NCBI GenBank assembly: GCA_026392415.1
Contig: JAPLCC010000017.1
Coordinates: 124,001 to 188,000, forward strand
DNA: 64,000 nt
Direction of reading: 5' to 3'
From: Propionibacteriales bacterium
Lineage (GTDB): Bacteria > Actinomycetota > Actinomycetes > Propionibacteriales > Nocardioidaceae
Shown here: positions 8,962 through 18,417 of the stretch, piece by piece
Layout of the letters: every line of letters begins with the position of its first letter
How positions within the stretch are numbered: position 1 is the stretch's first letter
Position numbers and translations under genes: made by a program
The notes under the pieces: generated by a model
Database searches by the model: none
Told to the model about the DNA's origin: nothing
The model's input: the letters and a program-made list of their open reading frames with translations, nothing else

Positions 8962-9513
8962 ATGCGTATCTCGGGATCGCGATGGCTCGTCGTCGCCACG
9001 GCCGTACTGGTGCTGATCGCTGCCGCGCTGGCAGGATGGGCGGTCATCTCAGCCGGGCGCCCAGCCGGCCCGGAGCCCGTGCGGGCCCCGGTCGCCGTCG
9101 TCGCGCCGGAGGCCCGGTCGATCAGTGTGACGGCCGCCGTGAGCTCACTCGCGGTGCTGCGTGACTGGGACCGGGCGCGGGCCGACGCGTGGGCGGTTGG
9201 CGATGTCGACGCGCTGCGGCGGCTCTACGTCCGCGGCTCGGAGGCTGGTCGGGCCGACGTCGCGATGCTGCGGCAGTGGTCGGACCGTGGGGTGCGGGTC
9301 GAGGGGATGTCGATGCAGGTCCTCGCTGTCGAGCTCCGGGCACGGACCGCGCGGCGGGTGGTGCTGGTCGTGACCGACCGACTGGTGGGCGCGGAGGCCG
9401 TCGCGCCGGGAGGCGCTGTCGCGCTGCCGCGGGACCGGGCCACGACCCGGCGGTTGGTGTTCCGCAAGGTGGGCGGCTCGTGGTTGGTGGCAGGAGCCAA
9501 GGTCGTCGAGTAG
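8962..9513 (+). CDS. membrane-anchored hypothetical protein
   Basis: Unrecognised protein of 183 aa. It has one N-terminal transmembrane helix (about residues 8-29, [20 protein letters not shown]), then a Pro/Ala-rich linker. An extracytoplasmic domain follows whose pattern ([24 protein letters not shown], then a strand-rich part ending [16 protein letters not shown]) recalls NTF2/SnoaL-like folds. That similarity is a guess from pattern. It is divergent from lipB with almost no gap. Its final codons, including GTCGTCGAGTAG, lie within an intergenic repeat element, so the repeat supplies its C-terminus and stop. Confidence 0.65.
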   Translation: MRISGSRWLVVATAVLVLIAAALAGWAVISAGRPAGPEPVRAPVAVVAPEARSISVTAAVSSLAVLRDWDRARADAWAVGDVDALRRLYVRGSEAGRADVAMLRQWSDRGVRVEGMSMQVLAVELRARTARRVVLVVTDRLVGAEAVAPGGAVALPRDRATTRRLVFRKVGGSWLVAGAKVVE

Positions 9514-9608
9514 CCCGAGCCGCTAGGCGAGGACGTATCGAGACGCCCGCAACCGGCTCACTGCGTCTCGATACGCGTCTCGCTGGCGCTCGTCGCTACT
9601 CGACGACC
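9501..9608. repeat. inverted pair of family A repeats between convergent genes
   Basis: A + strand copy (9501-9546: GGTCGTCGAGTAG ... GTATCGAGACGC) and a - strand copy (9608-9563: GGTCGTCGAGTAG ... GTATCGAGACGC) face each other. The inner ends GTATCGAGACGC and GCGTCTCGATAC form a perfect 12-bp stem around a 16-nt loop, and the outer ends pair as well, so a bidirectional transcription terminator is likely. Both flanking genes use the element's GTCGTCGAGTAG as their last codons (VVE-stop). Confidence 0.85.
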
Positions 9609-10513
9609 TTGAGCCCGGTGGCGAGGACGGCGGCGACGTCGGGGTCCTGGAACTCGTAGCCGAGGTCGAGCAATGCCTGCGGGCGCAGGTTGAGGGAGCC
9701 GAGGACCTCGTCGGACATCGCGCCGGCGGCAACCTTCAGCACCGCCGAGGGCACCTTGAAGAACGCCGGCCGGTGCACCAGGTCGGACAGGGTGCGGGTG
9801 AATTCCGCATTCGTGGGCGTGCTCGGGGCGCAGAGGTTCACCGGGCCGGCGGCTGTCGGATGCTCCACGAGGTACGTCGCCGCACCGACCCAGTCGCGCA
9901 ACGAGATCACCGGATAGTGCTGCTCCCCGTTGCCCAACTGGCCGCCGAGGCCGGCCTTGAACTGCAGGCGCTGCTGTCGCAGCGGAGGGTTGCGGCGGTC
10001 CTGCACCGGCGCCGTGCGCAGGAGCACGACGCGCGCACCGGCGCCGACCGCCGGCTGGGCTGCTGCTTCCCACTCCCGGCACACGCGGGTGAGCAGTGCG
10101 TGGCCTCGGGAGTCGGAGGACTCCGTCAGCAACGCGTCGCCGTGGTCGCCGTACCAGCTGACACCGGAGGCGTTGATCAGCGCGGGCGGCTTCGCGACGG
10201 CCGCGATCGTCGTGGCGAGCACGCCGGTCGTGGCCACCCGACTGCTCCTGACCGCTTCGGCCCACGTCTTCGAGTGCGGGTTGCCGACCAGTGGTGCGCC
10301 GGCGAGGTTGACCACGACATCGGCCGCGCCGATCACGGCCACGTCGACGACGCCGCCCTGGGGGTCCCAGGTCGACTCGTGCGGTCCCCGTGCCTCACGA
10401 CGGACCAATCGGGTGACCTGATGGCCGCGGGACTCGAGCTCGGAGCACAGGTGGCTCCCGAGGAAGCCGGACGAACCGGCAACGACGACGGACATTCCAG
10501 CGGGCGCAGTCAT
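9596..10513 (-). CDS. TIGR01777 family NAD-dependent epimerase-like protein
   Basis: Short-chain dehydrogenase-fold protein of 305 aa in the TIGR01777 family (SulA-like, function not established). The Rossmann nucleotide-binding motif VVAGSSGFLGSHL starts at residue 9. VNLAGAPL, INASGVSWYG (the usual S/Y region) and GLGGQLGNGEQHYPVISLRDWV are family signatures. The ATG at 10513 was chosen over an upstream in-frame start because the fold begins right after it. It lies between lipB and sucB, as does Rv2216 in M. tuberculosis. The last codons lie in the repeat at 9563-9608. Confidence 0.88.
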   Translation of the reverse strand: MTAPAGMSVVVAGSSGFLGSHLCSELESRGHQVTRLVRREARGPHESTWDPQGGVVDVAVIGAADVVVNLAGAPLVGNPHSKTWAEAVRSSRVATTGVLATTIAAVAKPPALINASGVSWYGDHGDALLTESSDSRGHALLTRVCREWEAAAQPAVGAGARVVLLRTAPVQDRRNPPLRQQRLQFKAGLGGQLGNGEQHYPVISLRDWVGAATYLVEHPTAAGPVNLCAPSTPTNAEFTRTLSDLVHRPAFFKVPSAVLKVAAGAMSDEVLGSLNLRPQALLDLGYEFQDPDVAAVLATGLKVVE

Positions 10514-10579
10514 GGTCAAACCCTCCCACCCCCATGGTGACCGTGGCACCCTGTGGCGGCACCCACCCCGAGGAGATCC

Positions 10580-11500
10580 ATGTCCGTCGTACGTCGCCGA
10601 TCGCGCGCCGTGGCTGTTGCGTTCGTCGTCGCGCTCGGTGTCGCCGGCTGCAATGACGAGGCACCGAGGGCTGATCCGCCGACCCGTGAGACGACCTCAG
10701 CCGTACCGGAGCCCGGCCAGCCCGCCAGTGTCAGCCTGATCGACGCCGGCGCTGAGCCGCGGCGGGTGGTGGAGCTCGAGGTCCTCGAGGGCCACACCGA
10801 GTCGAGCATGCTCGCGCTGACGACCACGACCGACGTGGATGCGGAGGGTGCGCGGCCGATCACGGTGCCGATGACGATCCCGTTCACGACGACCGTTGCC
10901 GAGGCCACCGATGACCGGGTCACGGTCGAGGTCCGGTACGGCAAGGCGTCCGTCAAGGGCGGTGGGCTGACGAAGGACGAGCTCGCCCGGGCGCGCAAGT
11001 CCGTCGGCTACCTCGAGGGGGTGACCGTGAGCGTCAGTCACGACCGGTCGGGTCGGGTGCTGCGGCGCGACGTCTCGCCGGGTGACGAGGCGCCGGACCT
11101 CGTTTCCCGGCTCCTCGACGACGTCTTCGCGAAGGACTACCTGCTCGCCGTACCTTTCCCGACCGATGAGGTCGGGGTCGGTGCCCGCTGGGAGGTGGCC
11201 TCCACGATCAGCGTCGGTGGCAGCACGGCGACGATCGATTCGACGTACGAGCTGACCGAGCTGACCGACGCGGGTTACACGGTCACCGTCACCTCCACGC
11301 AGACGGACGTGCCCGACGACACCCTCGCCGGAAGGGTCGTCGAGGGCAGCAGTACGGCGACCGGCACCGTCCGCGGCCGGACCGGCGGGGTGGGGCCCGT
11401 CGAAGCGGTCGGGGAGGCCAACGGCTCCTCGACCGTCGAGGTCGGCGGGCAGACGGTCACGACGACCTATGCCGTCACCGTGGGCGCTACCACGCGCTGA
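10580..11500 (+). CDS. putative lipoprotein
   Basis: Exported lipoprotein of 306 aa with unknown role. The signal peptide AVAVAFVVALGVAGC carries a lipobox-like VAGC with the cysteine near residue 24. The mature part is rich in Thr, Val and Asp with alternating beta-type pattern and no catalytic motif I recognise. The ATG at 10580 has a good AGGAG 5 nt upstream and is preferred over the longer in-frame start at 10553. It is divergent from the epimerase gene and ends in front of a strong shared terminator. Confidence 0.75.
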   Translation: MSVVRRRSRAVAVAFVVALGVAGCNDEAPRADPPTRETTSAVPEPGQPASVSLIDAGAEPRRVVELEVLEGHTESSMLALTTTTDVDAEGARPITVPMTIPFTTTVAEATDDRVTVEVRYGKASVKGGGLTKDELARARKSVGYLEGVTVSVSHDRSGRVLRRDVSPGDEAPDLVSRLLDDVFAKDYLLAVPFPTDEVGVGARWEVASTISVGGSTATIDSTYELTELTDAGYTVTVTSTQTDVPDDTLAGRVVEGSSTATGTVRGRTGGVGPVEAVGEANGSSTVEVGGQTVTTTYAVTVGATTR

Positions 11501-11509
11501 CAGGACGAC

Positions 11510-11543
11510 AGAGCCCCGGTCCGCTGCTGCGGACCGGGGCTCT
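11510..11543. terminator. bidirectional hairpin terminator
   Basis: A perfect 15-bp stem (AGAGCCCCGGTCCGC / GCGGACCGGGGCTCT) with a TGCT loop lies between the convergent lipoprotein gene and sucB. It is 9 bp past the first stop and 18 bp past the second, so it can serve both strands. Confidence 0.9.
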
Positions 11544-11561
11544 CGTCTGTGTTGCCGTGGC

Positions 11562-13346
11562 TCAGACCTCGAACTGGCCGGACTCGAGGCGCTTCTTCAG
11601 GTCGCGCAGGAAGCGACCGGCGTCCGCGCCGTCGACCACGCGGTGGTCGTAGGTCAGCGCGAGGTAGACCATGTGGCGCACTGCGATCGTCTCGCCGAGG
11701 TCGTCGTCGTCGATGACGACCGCACGCTTGACCACGGCACCGGGGCCGAGGATCGCGACCTGCGGCTGGTTGATGATCGGGGTGTCCCACAGGGCGCCGA
11801 AGCTGCCCAGGTTGGTGATCGTGAACGTGCCGCCGGACAGCTCGTCCGGTCCGATCTTGTTGGTGCGGGTGCGCTCGGCGACATCGGCGATCTTCTTGGC
11901 GATGCCCGAGATCGACAGGTCGCCGGCGTCCTTGACGACCGGCGTGAGCAGGCCCTTCTCGGTGTCGACGGCGAACGCGACGTTCTCGCGGTCGTAGTAG
12001 GTGATCTCGCCGGCAGCCTGGTCGATCGTGGCGTTGAGCGAGGGGTGGTGCTTGAGGGTGTCGATCGCCGCCTTGGTGAAGAACGGGAGGTACGACAGCT
12101 TCACGCCTTCACGGGCGAGGAAGTCGGCCTTCGCGCTCTCGCGGAGGCGGGCGATGTTGGTGACGTCGACCTCGATCACCTGGGTCAGCTGGGCCGAGAC
12201 CTGCAACGAGTCGACCATGCGCTCCGCGATGATCTTGCGCAGGCGGCTGACCTTGACGGTCTGGCCACGCAGCGGCGACGGGCTGGCAGACGCGGCGGCC
12301 GGAGTCGCGGCGGCCGGAGCAGCGGCGGGAGCTGCGGCAGCGGCGGCTGCCGGGGCGGACGCCTTCAAGGCGGCTGCGGCGTCCAGGACGTCCTGCTTGC
12401 GGATGCGTCCACCGACACCCGAACCCTTGACCTGACCGAGGTCGACACCGTGCTGGGCCGCGAGCTTGCGGACCAGGGGAGTGACGTAGCCGGGGCCGTC
12501 GTCGGACGCGGGAGCGGAGGGAGCAGGCGCTGCCGGCGCCGGTGCTGTCGGTGCCGGTGTGGGCTCGGCGGCGGCCGGAGCAGGTGTGGGCTCGGCCGGT
12601 GCGGGCTCGGGCTCGGCGGGTGTGGGCTCGGCGGGCGTGGGCTCGGCGGCGGCCGGGGCAGGCTCGGGCTCAGCAGGTGCAGGTGCAGCGGCGGGCGAGC
12701 CGGAGCCGATGATGGCCAGCTCGGCGCCGACCTCGACGGTCTCGTCCTCGGCGGCCTTGATCTCGAGCAGGGTGCCCGCGACGGGGGAGGGGATCTCGGT
12801 GTCGACCTTGTCGGTCGAGACCTCGAGCAGCGGCTCGTCGACAGCGACGGCGTCGCCGACCTGCTTGAGCCAGCGCGTGACGGTGCCCTCGGTGACGGAC
12901 TCACCGAGCGCGGGGAGCGTGACCGCCGTACCGCTGGCGGCACCGCCGGACGCCGCGGGTGCTGCAGCAGCAGGAGCCTCGGCCGGAGCGGCGGGCGCTT
13001 CCTCGGCGGCTGGAGCGGCGGGCGCTTCCTCGGCGGCCGGAGCCTCCTGCGCGGGAGCAGCCGGAGCCTCTTCCTCGGCGGGCGCCGGAGCGTCGGCGGG
13101 GGCCTCGCCGGCCTCACCGATCACGGCGAGAACGGCGCCGACCTCGACCGTGTCGTCCTCGGCCGCCTTGATCTCGAGCAGGGTGCCTGCGACCGGAGAC
13201 GGGATCTCGGTGTCGACCTTGTCGGTCGAGACCTCGAGCAGCGGCTCGTCGATCGAGATCTGGTCGCCGACTTGCTTGAGCCAGCGGGTAACGGTGCCTT
13301 CGGTGACGGACTCACCGAGCGCGGGAAGAGTGACTTCGGTCGCCAT
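11562..13346 (-). CDS. sucB: dihydrolipoyllysine-residue succinyltransferase (E2)
   Basis: E2 core of a 2-oxoacid dehydrogenase complex (594 aa). Two lipoyl domains are nearly identical at DNA and protein level (residues about 1-75 and 140-215), each with the lipoylated lysine in [14 protein letters not shown]. Long Ala/Pro/Glu linkers separate them. The peripheral subunit-binding domain ([20 protein letters not shown]) is near residue 295. The catalytic domain ends with [13 protein letters not shown], the H-x3-D-G active site. The second of two nearby ATGs (13346) has AAGGA 8-9 nt upstream. In mycobacteria the homologous SucB also serves as pyruvate dehydrogenase E2. Neighbouring lipA/lipB make its cofactor. 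Confidence 0.95.
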   Translation of the reverse strand: MATEVTLPALGESVTEGTVTRWLKQVGDQISIDEPLLEVSTDKVDTEIPSPVAGTLLEIKAAEDDTVEVGAVLAVIGEAGEAPADAPAPAEEEAPAAPAQEAPAAEEAPAAPAAEEAPAAPAEAPAAAAPAASGGAASGTAVTLPALGESVTEGTVTRWLKQVGDAVAVDEPLLEVSTDKVDTEIPSPVAGTLLEIKAAEDETVEVGAELAIIGSGSPAAAPAPAEPEPAPAAAEPTPAEPTPAEPEPAPAEPTPAPAAAEPTPAPTAPAPAAPAPSAPASDDGPGYVTPLVRKLAAQHGVDLGQVKGSGVGGRIRKQDVLDAAAALKASAPAAAAAAAPAAAPAAATPAAASASPSPLRGQTVKVSRLRKIIAERMVDSLQVSAQLTQVIEVDVTNIARLRESAKADFLAREGVKLSYLPFFTKAAIDTLKHHPSLNATIDQAAGEITYYDRENVAFAVDTEKGLLTPVVKDAGDLSISGIAKKIADVAERTRTNKIGPDELSGGTFTITNLGSFGALWDTPIINQPQVAILGPGAVVKRAVVIDDDDLGETIAVRHMVYLALTYDHRVVDGADAGRFLRDLKKRLESGQFEV

Positions 13347-13458
13347 GGACGCCATCCTTGCACCACGACTGAAGCATCTGGCAACAGCCCACCCATCGAT
13401 CGGGCAAACTGTCCTCATGGCTTTGTTCGACCGATTCCGCAGGGGATCGAAGGTACGC

Positions 13459-13800
13459 ATGAGTAACCCCACGGCCGAGGCACGTACGGGGTCGACTCGC
13501 GTCCGTGCGTCGGACCGCACCGATGAGTTGCACCTGCAGACGTGGGTGGGTGAGCGTCGTGGGGTCGAGGGTTTCGTCGAGCCACGCACCGCCGTCAGCG
13601 ACGTGACCTTGCTGCTCGTCGCGCACGACGGCGAGTGGACCCGCCGGCGGGTGCCGTCGGTCAAGTGGGCCCATGACTTCTGCAACCGCCACCAGATTCC
13701 GTCGTACGACGCCGCCGTGGTCGGCGTGCCGCAGCGGATGCGCGACTACAACTCGCGGATCAGGCAGCAGCAGAAGCAGCAGCGGCCGCCAGGTCTCTGA
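13459..13800 (+). CDS. conserved hypothetical protein
   Basis: Small soluble protein of about 113 aa, not recognised. It contains [25 protein letters not shown] in two parts, then [33 protein letters not shown] and a Gln/Arg-rich tail, which suggests a compact alpha/beta fold. The ATG at 13459 follows GAAGG; an in-frame ATG at 13417 (MALFDRF) is the alternative and would add 14 residues. It is divergent from sucB. Its last 41 bp overlap the 3' end of pepA on the other strand, so the two genes are read tail to tail through each other. Confidence 0.75.
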   Translation: MSNPTAEARTGSTRVRASDRTDELHLQTWVGERRGVEGFVEPRTAVSDVTLLLVAHDGEWTRRRVPSVKWAHDFCNRHQIPSYDAAVVGVPQRMRDYNSRIRQQQKQQRPPGL

Positions 13801-15277
13801 GCAGCTCGACCAGGGTCGCGACGCCGTAGCCGGTCGCGCCGGAGGTCCAGTGACCATTCGGTCCGCCGCGGTTGAACGTCGGACCCGCGATGTCGAGGTG
13901 CCCCCACGGCAGGCCGCCCGTGAACTCGCGCAGGAACGCGGCAGCGAAGAGTCCGCCGCCCCAGCGCACTCCGTCGTACTGAGACAGGTCGGCGATCTTG
14001 CTGCTCCGGACCCGCTCGTTCATGAACTCGGGGATCGGCATCGGCCAGGCGTCCTCGCCGGCGTTCGTGGCGGCGGCGAGGACCTGGGCCACGACCTCGT
14101 CGTCGCCCATCACTCCAGCCATCCTGTCCCCGAGCGCCATCACCATGTGGCCGGTCAGGGTGGCGATGTCGATGAGCAGGTCGGGCTTCCTCTCGACAGC
14201 ACGACCCATCGCGTCGGCAAGGATCAGCCGGCCCTCGGCGTCGGTGTTGCCGATCTCGACGGTGGTGCCGTCGTACATCGTCTGCACGTCGCCCGGGCGC
14301 ATCGAGGCGGCACCGATCATGTTCTCGGCGAGGGCGGCGAACCCGGAGATCTCGACGGGGAGGCCGAGGCGGGCGGCGGCGATCATCGCCTGCACGACCG
14401 CTGCGGCGCCGGCCATGTCCTCCTTCATGGTGCCCATGCTCGCGGCGGGCTTGATCCACAGGCCGCCGGAGTCGAAGGTGACGCCCTTGCCGACGAGAGC
14501 GATGTGGACGACCGCGTCCTTGGGACGGTAGGTCAGCTCGACCAGCCGCGGCGGCGCAGCGGAGCCGGCGCCCACGCCGAGGATGCCGCCGCAGCCGAGC
14601 TCGGCGAGCCGAGCCTCGTCGAGCACGTCGACCTTGATCTTGGCGCCGCCTGTCGGGACCTGCTTGTTGCCGGCCTTGACGGCGTCGGAGATGGCGGTCG
14701 CAAATGTCGGCGGCGTCAGGTCGGCCGGGGGAGTGTTCACCCAGTCGCGGGTGGCGAGGACCGCCTCGACCACGACCTGGGCCGAGTCGAGGGCGGCGAG
14801 CACATCGGCCCGGCGGGCAGCCGGGGTCAGGACGACGATCTCGGCCGGCGTCGTCGGCGTACCGGGCTTCGACTTGTAGGCGGTGTACGTGTAGCCGCCG
14901 AGGCGGTAGCCCTCGATCACGGCCCGCAGGAGATCGGGGGTGCCGGCCGGAAGAGCCAGTGCGACGGACGCAGCGTTGGTGACCGCACGTGCGGCATTGC
15001 CCGCGGCACGGCGTACCTCTGCGGGGCCGGGGTCGGCGCCCAGGCCGACCAGCACGAGCAGGGGCGAGGAGATGGTGCCGCCGGTGGGGACCTTGGTGAC
15101 CTCTCCCGGCCTGCCCGTGGCGCCGACGGTCGCGAGCAGCCCGCTGAGCTTGCGGCCGTATGCCGCCGCGACGTCCTCCGCGCCCGGCGCCAACACGCCG
15201 TCCGGGAGCACCCCGACCACCACGGCCTCCGCACGGGTCTTGGCGGGACTGGCAGTTCGCAGGGCAAAGGACGTCAC
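13760..15277 (-). CDS. pepA: leucyl aminopeptidase (M17)
   Basis: Cytosolic two-metal aminopeptidase of 505 aa, the normal family size. The metal-binding and catalytic motifs are present: GKGVTFDSGG near residue 255, KEDMAGAA, and the M17 signature NTDAEGRLILAD near residue 335. An N-terminal regulatory-type domain occupies roughly residues 1-170. The C-terminus ends in an alanine-rich run that overlaps the convergent small gene by 41 bp. In mycobacteria pepB (Rv2213) also lies between gcvT and sucB, so the context agrees. Confidence 0.95.
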   Translation of the reverse strand: MTSFALRTASPAKTRAEAVVVGVLPDGVLAPGAEDVAAAYGRKLSGLLATVGATGRPGEVTKVPTGGTISSPLLVLVGLGADPGPAEVRRAAGNAARAVTNAASVALALPAGTPDLLRAVIEGYRLGGYTYTAYKSKPGTPTTPAEIVVLTPAARRADVLAALDSAQVVVEAVLATRDWVNTPPADLTPPTFATAISDAVKAGNKQVPTGGAKIKVDVLDEARLAELGCGGILGVGAGSAAPPRLVELTYRPKDAVVHIALVGKGVTFDSGGLWIKPAASMGTMKEDMAGAAAVVQAMIAAARLGLPVEISGFAALAENMIGAASMRPGDVQTMYDGTTVEIGNTDAEGRLILADAMGRAVERKPDLLIDIATLTGHMVMALGDRMAGVMGDDEVVAQVLAAATNAGEDAWPMPIPEFMNERVRSSKIADLSQYDGVRWGGGLFAAAFLREFTGGLPWGHLDIAGPTFNRGGPNGHWTSGATGYGVATLVELLRDLAAAAASAAA

Positions 15278-15338
15278 CGCCAGAGACTATCGAGCGGGTG
15301 CTGCCGGCGTGTTCGGGGAATGCAATAGATTCCGTGGC

Positions 15339-16472
15339 ATGGCTGATGCGACCCCCCTGCAGTCCCCGCTCCACGACCGGCACGAGGCGCTGGGTGCGAA
15401 GTTCTCCGAGTTCGGCGGCTGGATGATGCCGCTCGAGTACCCGACCGGTGTGGTCAAGGAGCACGCCGCCGTTCGCGAGGGCGTCGGCATCTTCGACGTC
15501 AGCCACCTCGGCAAGCTCGTCGTGCGCGGCCCGGGAGCGGTGGAGTTCCTGAACTCGACGCTCACCAACGACCTGCACCGCATCGGTCCCGGCAAGGCGC
15601 AGTACAGCCTCGTCGTGGACGACGAGACCGGCGGGATCATCGACGACGTCTTCACCTACTACCGCGATGACGAGCACGTGCTGGTCGTCCCGAACGCCTC
15701 CAACAACGAGGAAGTACGCCGCCGGCTCGCCGATGCCGCGCCCGAGGGCGTCAAGGTCATCGACCACCACAGCGACTACGTCGTCCTGGCCATCCAGGGC
15801 ACCAGGTCCGACGAGGTCGTGGCCGCCGTCGGACTGCCCGTGGGCCACGACTACCTCACCTTCGTCGAGGCGCCCTTCGAGGCCAACGACTCCGACCCGG
15901 ACCCCGACGCCCTCGTCATCGTCTGCCGCACCGGTTACACCGGCGAGCGCAGCTACGAGCTCATCGCCTCGTCGAAGATCGCTCCCGCACTGTGGGACGC
16001 GCTGATGGCTGCCGGTGAGTCGCTCGGCCTCACCCCTTGCGGCCTCGGCGCCCGCGACACGCTGCGCACCGAGATGGGGTATCCGCTGCACGGCCAGGAC
16101 ATCTCGTCCTCGATCACCCCCAACGAGGCCCGCCTCGGCTGGGCCGTCGGCTGGAAGAAGCCGGCGTTCTGGGGCCGCGACAAGCTGCTCGCCGAGCGCG
16201 AGGCCGGACCCCGCCGCAAGCTCGTCGGCATCGTGTCCACCGGCCGCGCCATCCCGCGCCCGCACATGAGCGTGCGGTTGCTGCGCGACGTACCGCTCGG
16301 TGAGGTCACCTCCGGCACCTTCTCGCCCACCCTGAAGAAGGGCATCGGCCTGGCCCTCGTCGCCACGGCCGTCGGCGACGAGGCCGAGGTGATGGTCGAC
16401 GTGCGCGGTCGCAACGAGGTCTTCCAGATCACCAAGCCGCCCTTCGTGACCCCCTCGGTGCGTGAGTCATGA
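15339..16472 (+). CDS. gcvT: aminomethyltransferase (glycine cleavage T protein)
   Basis: Transfers the aminomethyl carbon of glycine from lipoylated H protein to tetrahydrofolate, releasing ammonia. The protein is 377 aa, as expected. Visible are LHDRHEALGAKFSEFGGW, FDVSHLGKLVV (folate/aminomethyl site region), TNDLHRIGPGKAQYSL, CRTGYTGERSYEL and GLGARDTLRTEMGYPL. The ATG at 15339 precedes the conserved start of the family; the frame is open further upstream but without family sequence. The downstream 89-aa gene starts on its stop codon (ATGA). Confidence 0.96.
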   Translation: MADATPLQSPLHDRHEALGAKFSEFGGWMMPLEYPTGVVKEHAAVREGVGIFDVSHLGKLVVRGPGAVEFLNSTLTNDLHRIGPGKAQYSLVVDDETGGIIDDVFTYYRDDEHVLVVPNASNNEEVRRRLADAAPEGVKVIDHHSDYVVLAIQGTRSDEVVAAVGLPVGHDYLTFVEAPFEANDSDPDPDALVIVCRTGYTGERSYELIASSKIAPALWDALMAAGESLGLTPCGLGARDTLRTEMGYPLHGQDISSSITPNEARLGWAVGWKKPAFWGRDKLLAEREAGPRRKLVGIVSTGRAIPRPHMSVRLLRDVPLGEVTSGTFSPTLKKGIGLALVATAVGDEAEVMVDVRGRNEVFQITKPPFVTPSVRES

Positions 16473-16738
16473 CCCTCCCCGAACAGCCGCCGACCTTCCG
16501 CCCGCCCACGACCCCCGACCAGTCCTGGCACTGGCGGCTCGAGGACGCCTCCGGTGCGGTCGTCACCCTCGAGGGCGAGGCCGCCGAGGCGTACGCCGAC
16601 AAGACGTTCCCGAGCCAGGGCGACGCCGAGTCCTGGGTCGGCGAGATCTGGGCCGAGCTCGCCGAGCACGGTGTCGCGCAGGTGACGCTCTTCGACCTCG
16701 ACCGTGAAATCTACGGTCCCATGTCGCTCAGCGCCTGA
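16469..16738 (+). CDS. small hypothetical acidic protein
   Basis: An 89-aa acidic protein, not recognised. It contains WHWRLEDASG, EGEAAEAYADKTFPSQGDAESWVGE (given in part), and LFDLDREIYGPMSL. The tryptophans and the pattern DAESWVGE-x-WAEL suggest a small alpha/beta domain. It overlaps gcvT by 4 bp and is followed after 3 bp by the PhzF-like gene, so it is probably translated from the gcvT transcript. Confidence 0.75.
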   Translation: MTLPEQPPTFRPPTTPDQSWHWRLEDASGAVVTLEGEAAEAYADKTFPSQGDAESWVGEIWAELAEHGVAQVTLFDLDREIYGPMSLSA

Positions 16739-16741
16739 GCC

Positions 16742-17578
16742 ATGTCTGAGGGACGGCCGTTCCGCCAGGTCGACGTCTTCAGCGCCGAACCGCTCCTGGG
16801 CAACCCGGTCGCGGTGGTGCACGACGCGGACGGGCTGACCGACGAGCAGATGCGGGCCTTCGCCCGCTGGACCAACCTCAGCGAGACGACGTTCCTGCTC
16901 ACGCCGATCGACCCCGCAGCGGACTACCGGGTGCGGATCTTCACCCCGAGCAACGAGTTGCCGTTCGCCGGTCACCCGACGCTCGGCACGGCGCACGCCT
17001 GGCTGGAGGCCGGCGGAGTGCCGGCCGGTGACGGCGTCGTCCAGGAGTGTGGTCTCGGACTCGTCCAGCTCCGTCGGTACGACGGCCGGCTGGCCTTCGC
17101 CGCACCGGACCTCCTGCGCGCAGGACCGGTCGAAGCGTCTCTGGTTGCGGAGATCGTCGCTGCACTCGGGCTCCACAGCGACGACGTCCTCGACATCGCC
17201 TGGGCCGACAACGGACCGGGCTGGGTGGGCGTGCGACTCGCGTCGGCCGAGAAGGTGCTCGCGCTGACACCGGACTTCCGTGTGCTGCCGGTCGACGTCG
17301 GTGTGATCGGCCCCTACCCGGACGGCTCCGAGTGCGCGGTCGAGGTGCGTGCGTTCTGCCCGCACGCGGCCGGCGTCACCGAGGACCCGGTGACCGGCTC
17401 GCTCAACGCCTCGCTCGCGCAGTGGCTCGCGGGCGGCGTGCTCCCGGCGTCGTACATCGCGAGCCAGGGGACGGTGCTCGGCCGTCGCGGCCGCGTCCAC
17501 GTCGACACCGACGACGCCGGCACGGTCTGGGTCGGCGGCGACACCCTGACCACGATCCACGGAACTGTCGCCCTCTAG
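16742..17578 (+). CDS. PhzF family isomerase/epimerase-like protein
   Basis: Protein of 278 aa in the phenazine biosynthesis PhzF/diaminopimelate-epimerase-fold family; the substrate is not known. The start FRQVDVFSAEPLLGNPVAVV and the proposed catalytic glutamate in NLSETTFLL (near residue 45) are intact. NELPFAGHPTLGTAHAWL and the C-terminal VTEDPVTGSLNASLAQWL are classical signatures. No phenazine genes lie nearby, so a housekeeping isomerase role is more likely than phenazine synthesis. It follows the 89-aa gene by 3 bp. Confidence 0.9.
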   Translation: MSEGRPFRQVDVFSAEPLLGNPVAVVHDADGLTDEQMRAFARWTNLSETTFLLTPIDPAADYRVRIFTPSNELPFAGHPTLGTAHAWLEAGGVPAGDGVVQECGLGLVQLRRYDGRLAFAAPDLLRAGPVEASLVAEIVAALGLHSDDVLDIAWADNGPGWVGVRLASAEKVLALTPDFRVLPVDVGVIGPYPDGSECAVEVRAFCPHAAGVTEDPVTGSLNASLAQWLAGGVLPASYIASQGTVLGRRGRVHVDTDDAGTVWVGGDTLTTIHGTVAL

Positions 17579-17604
17579 TCGGTCGCGCCGACTAACCTGC
17601 ATCT

Positions 17605-18417
17605 GTGCGCGCCTACCTCGACCTCGTCCAGCGGATCCTCGACGAAGGTGTGGAGAAGGGCGACCGCACCGGCACCGGCACGCTGAGCGTCTTCGGACAC
17701 CAGATGCGGTTCGACCTGGCCGAGGGCTTCCCGATGGTCACCACCAAGAAGATCCACACACGCTCGGTCTTCGGTGAGCTGCTGTGGTTCCTCCGCGGCG
17801 ACACCAACGTGAAGTGGTTGCAGGACCGCGGCATCTCGATCTGGGACGAGTGGGCCGACGACAACGGCGACCTCGGTCCGGTCTACGGCCACCAGTGGCG
17901 CTCCTGGCCGACACCCGACGGCGGTCACATCGACCAGATCAAGCAGATCGTCGAGCAGATCCGCCGCGACCCCGACAGTCGTCGCCACATCGTGTCCGCG
18001 TGGAATGTCGCCGACATCCCGCAGATGGCGCTCGCGCCCTGCCACACGCTCTTCCAGTTCTACGTCGCGCCCGCCGCTGATGGAGGTCCGGCGCGGCTGA
18101 GCTGCCAGCTCTACCAGCGCTCGGCCGACGTGTTCCTCGGCGTACCTTTCAACATTGCGTCCTACGCCCTGCTGACCCACATGGTCGCCCATGTGACGGG
18201 GCTGCGCGTGGGGGACTTCGTGCACACGCTCGGCGACGCGCACCTCTACTCCAACCACCTCGACCAGGCCCGGCTCCAGCTCACGCGCGACACCCGTGCG
18301 TTGCCGTCGCTGTGGCTGGACCCGACGGTGACCGAGCTCGACGCGTTCGACCTCGAGCACATCCGCATCGACGGCTACGACCCGCAACCGGGCATCAAGG
18401 CCCCGATCGCCATATGA
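17605..18417 (+). CDS. thyA: thymidylate synthase
   Basis: Methylates dUMP to dTMP using methylene-tetrahydrofolate, producing dihydrofolate. It is 270 aa and begins with GTG at 17605. Hallmarks are [13 protein letters not shown], the [10 protein letters not shown] segment, the nucleophilic cysteine in [13 protein letters not shown], and [21 protein letters not shown]. Its stop overlaps the start of the dihydrofolate reductase gene (ATGA), coupling synthesis of the dihydrofolate-producing and dihydrofolate-recycling enzymes. No thyX was seen in the window, although dapA-rnj regions of other actinobacteria often carry it. Confidence 0.97.
   Translation: MRAYLDLVQRILDEGVEKGDRTGTGTLSVFGHQMRFDLAEGFPMVTTKKIHTRSVFGELLWFLRGDTNVKWLQDRGISIWDEWADDNGDLGPVYGHQWRSWPTPDGGHIDQIKQIVEQIRRDPDSRRHIVSAWNVADIPQMALAPCHTLFQFYVAPAADGGPARLSCQLYQRSADVFLGVPFNIASYALLTHMVAHVTGLRVGDFVHTLGDAHLYSNHLDQARLQLTRDTRALPSLWLDPTVTELDAFDLEHIRIDGYDPQPGIKAPIAI

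Noticed and set aside
13123..13346. Near-identical DNA segments in sucB as a recent mobile repeat
   Set aside because: They encode the two lipoyl domains of the E2 protein, a normal duplication in this enzyme family.
12559..13416. Long Gly/Ala-rich + strand frame opposite sucB, continuous with the small gene at 13459
   Set aside because: It mirrors the low-complexity Ala/Pro linkers and lipoyl repeats of sucB; only the part from 13417 or 13459 has independent start signals.
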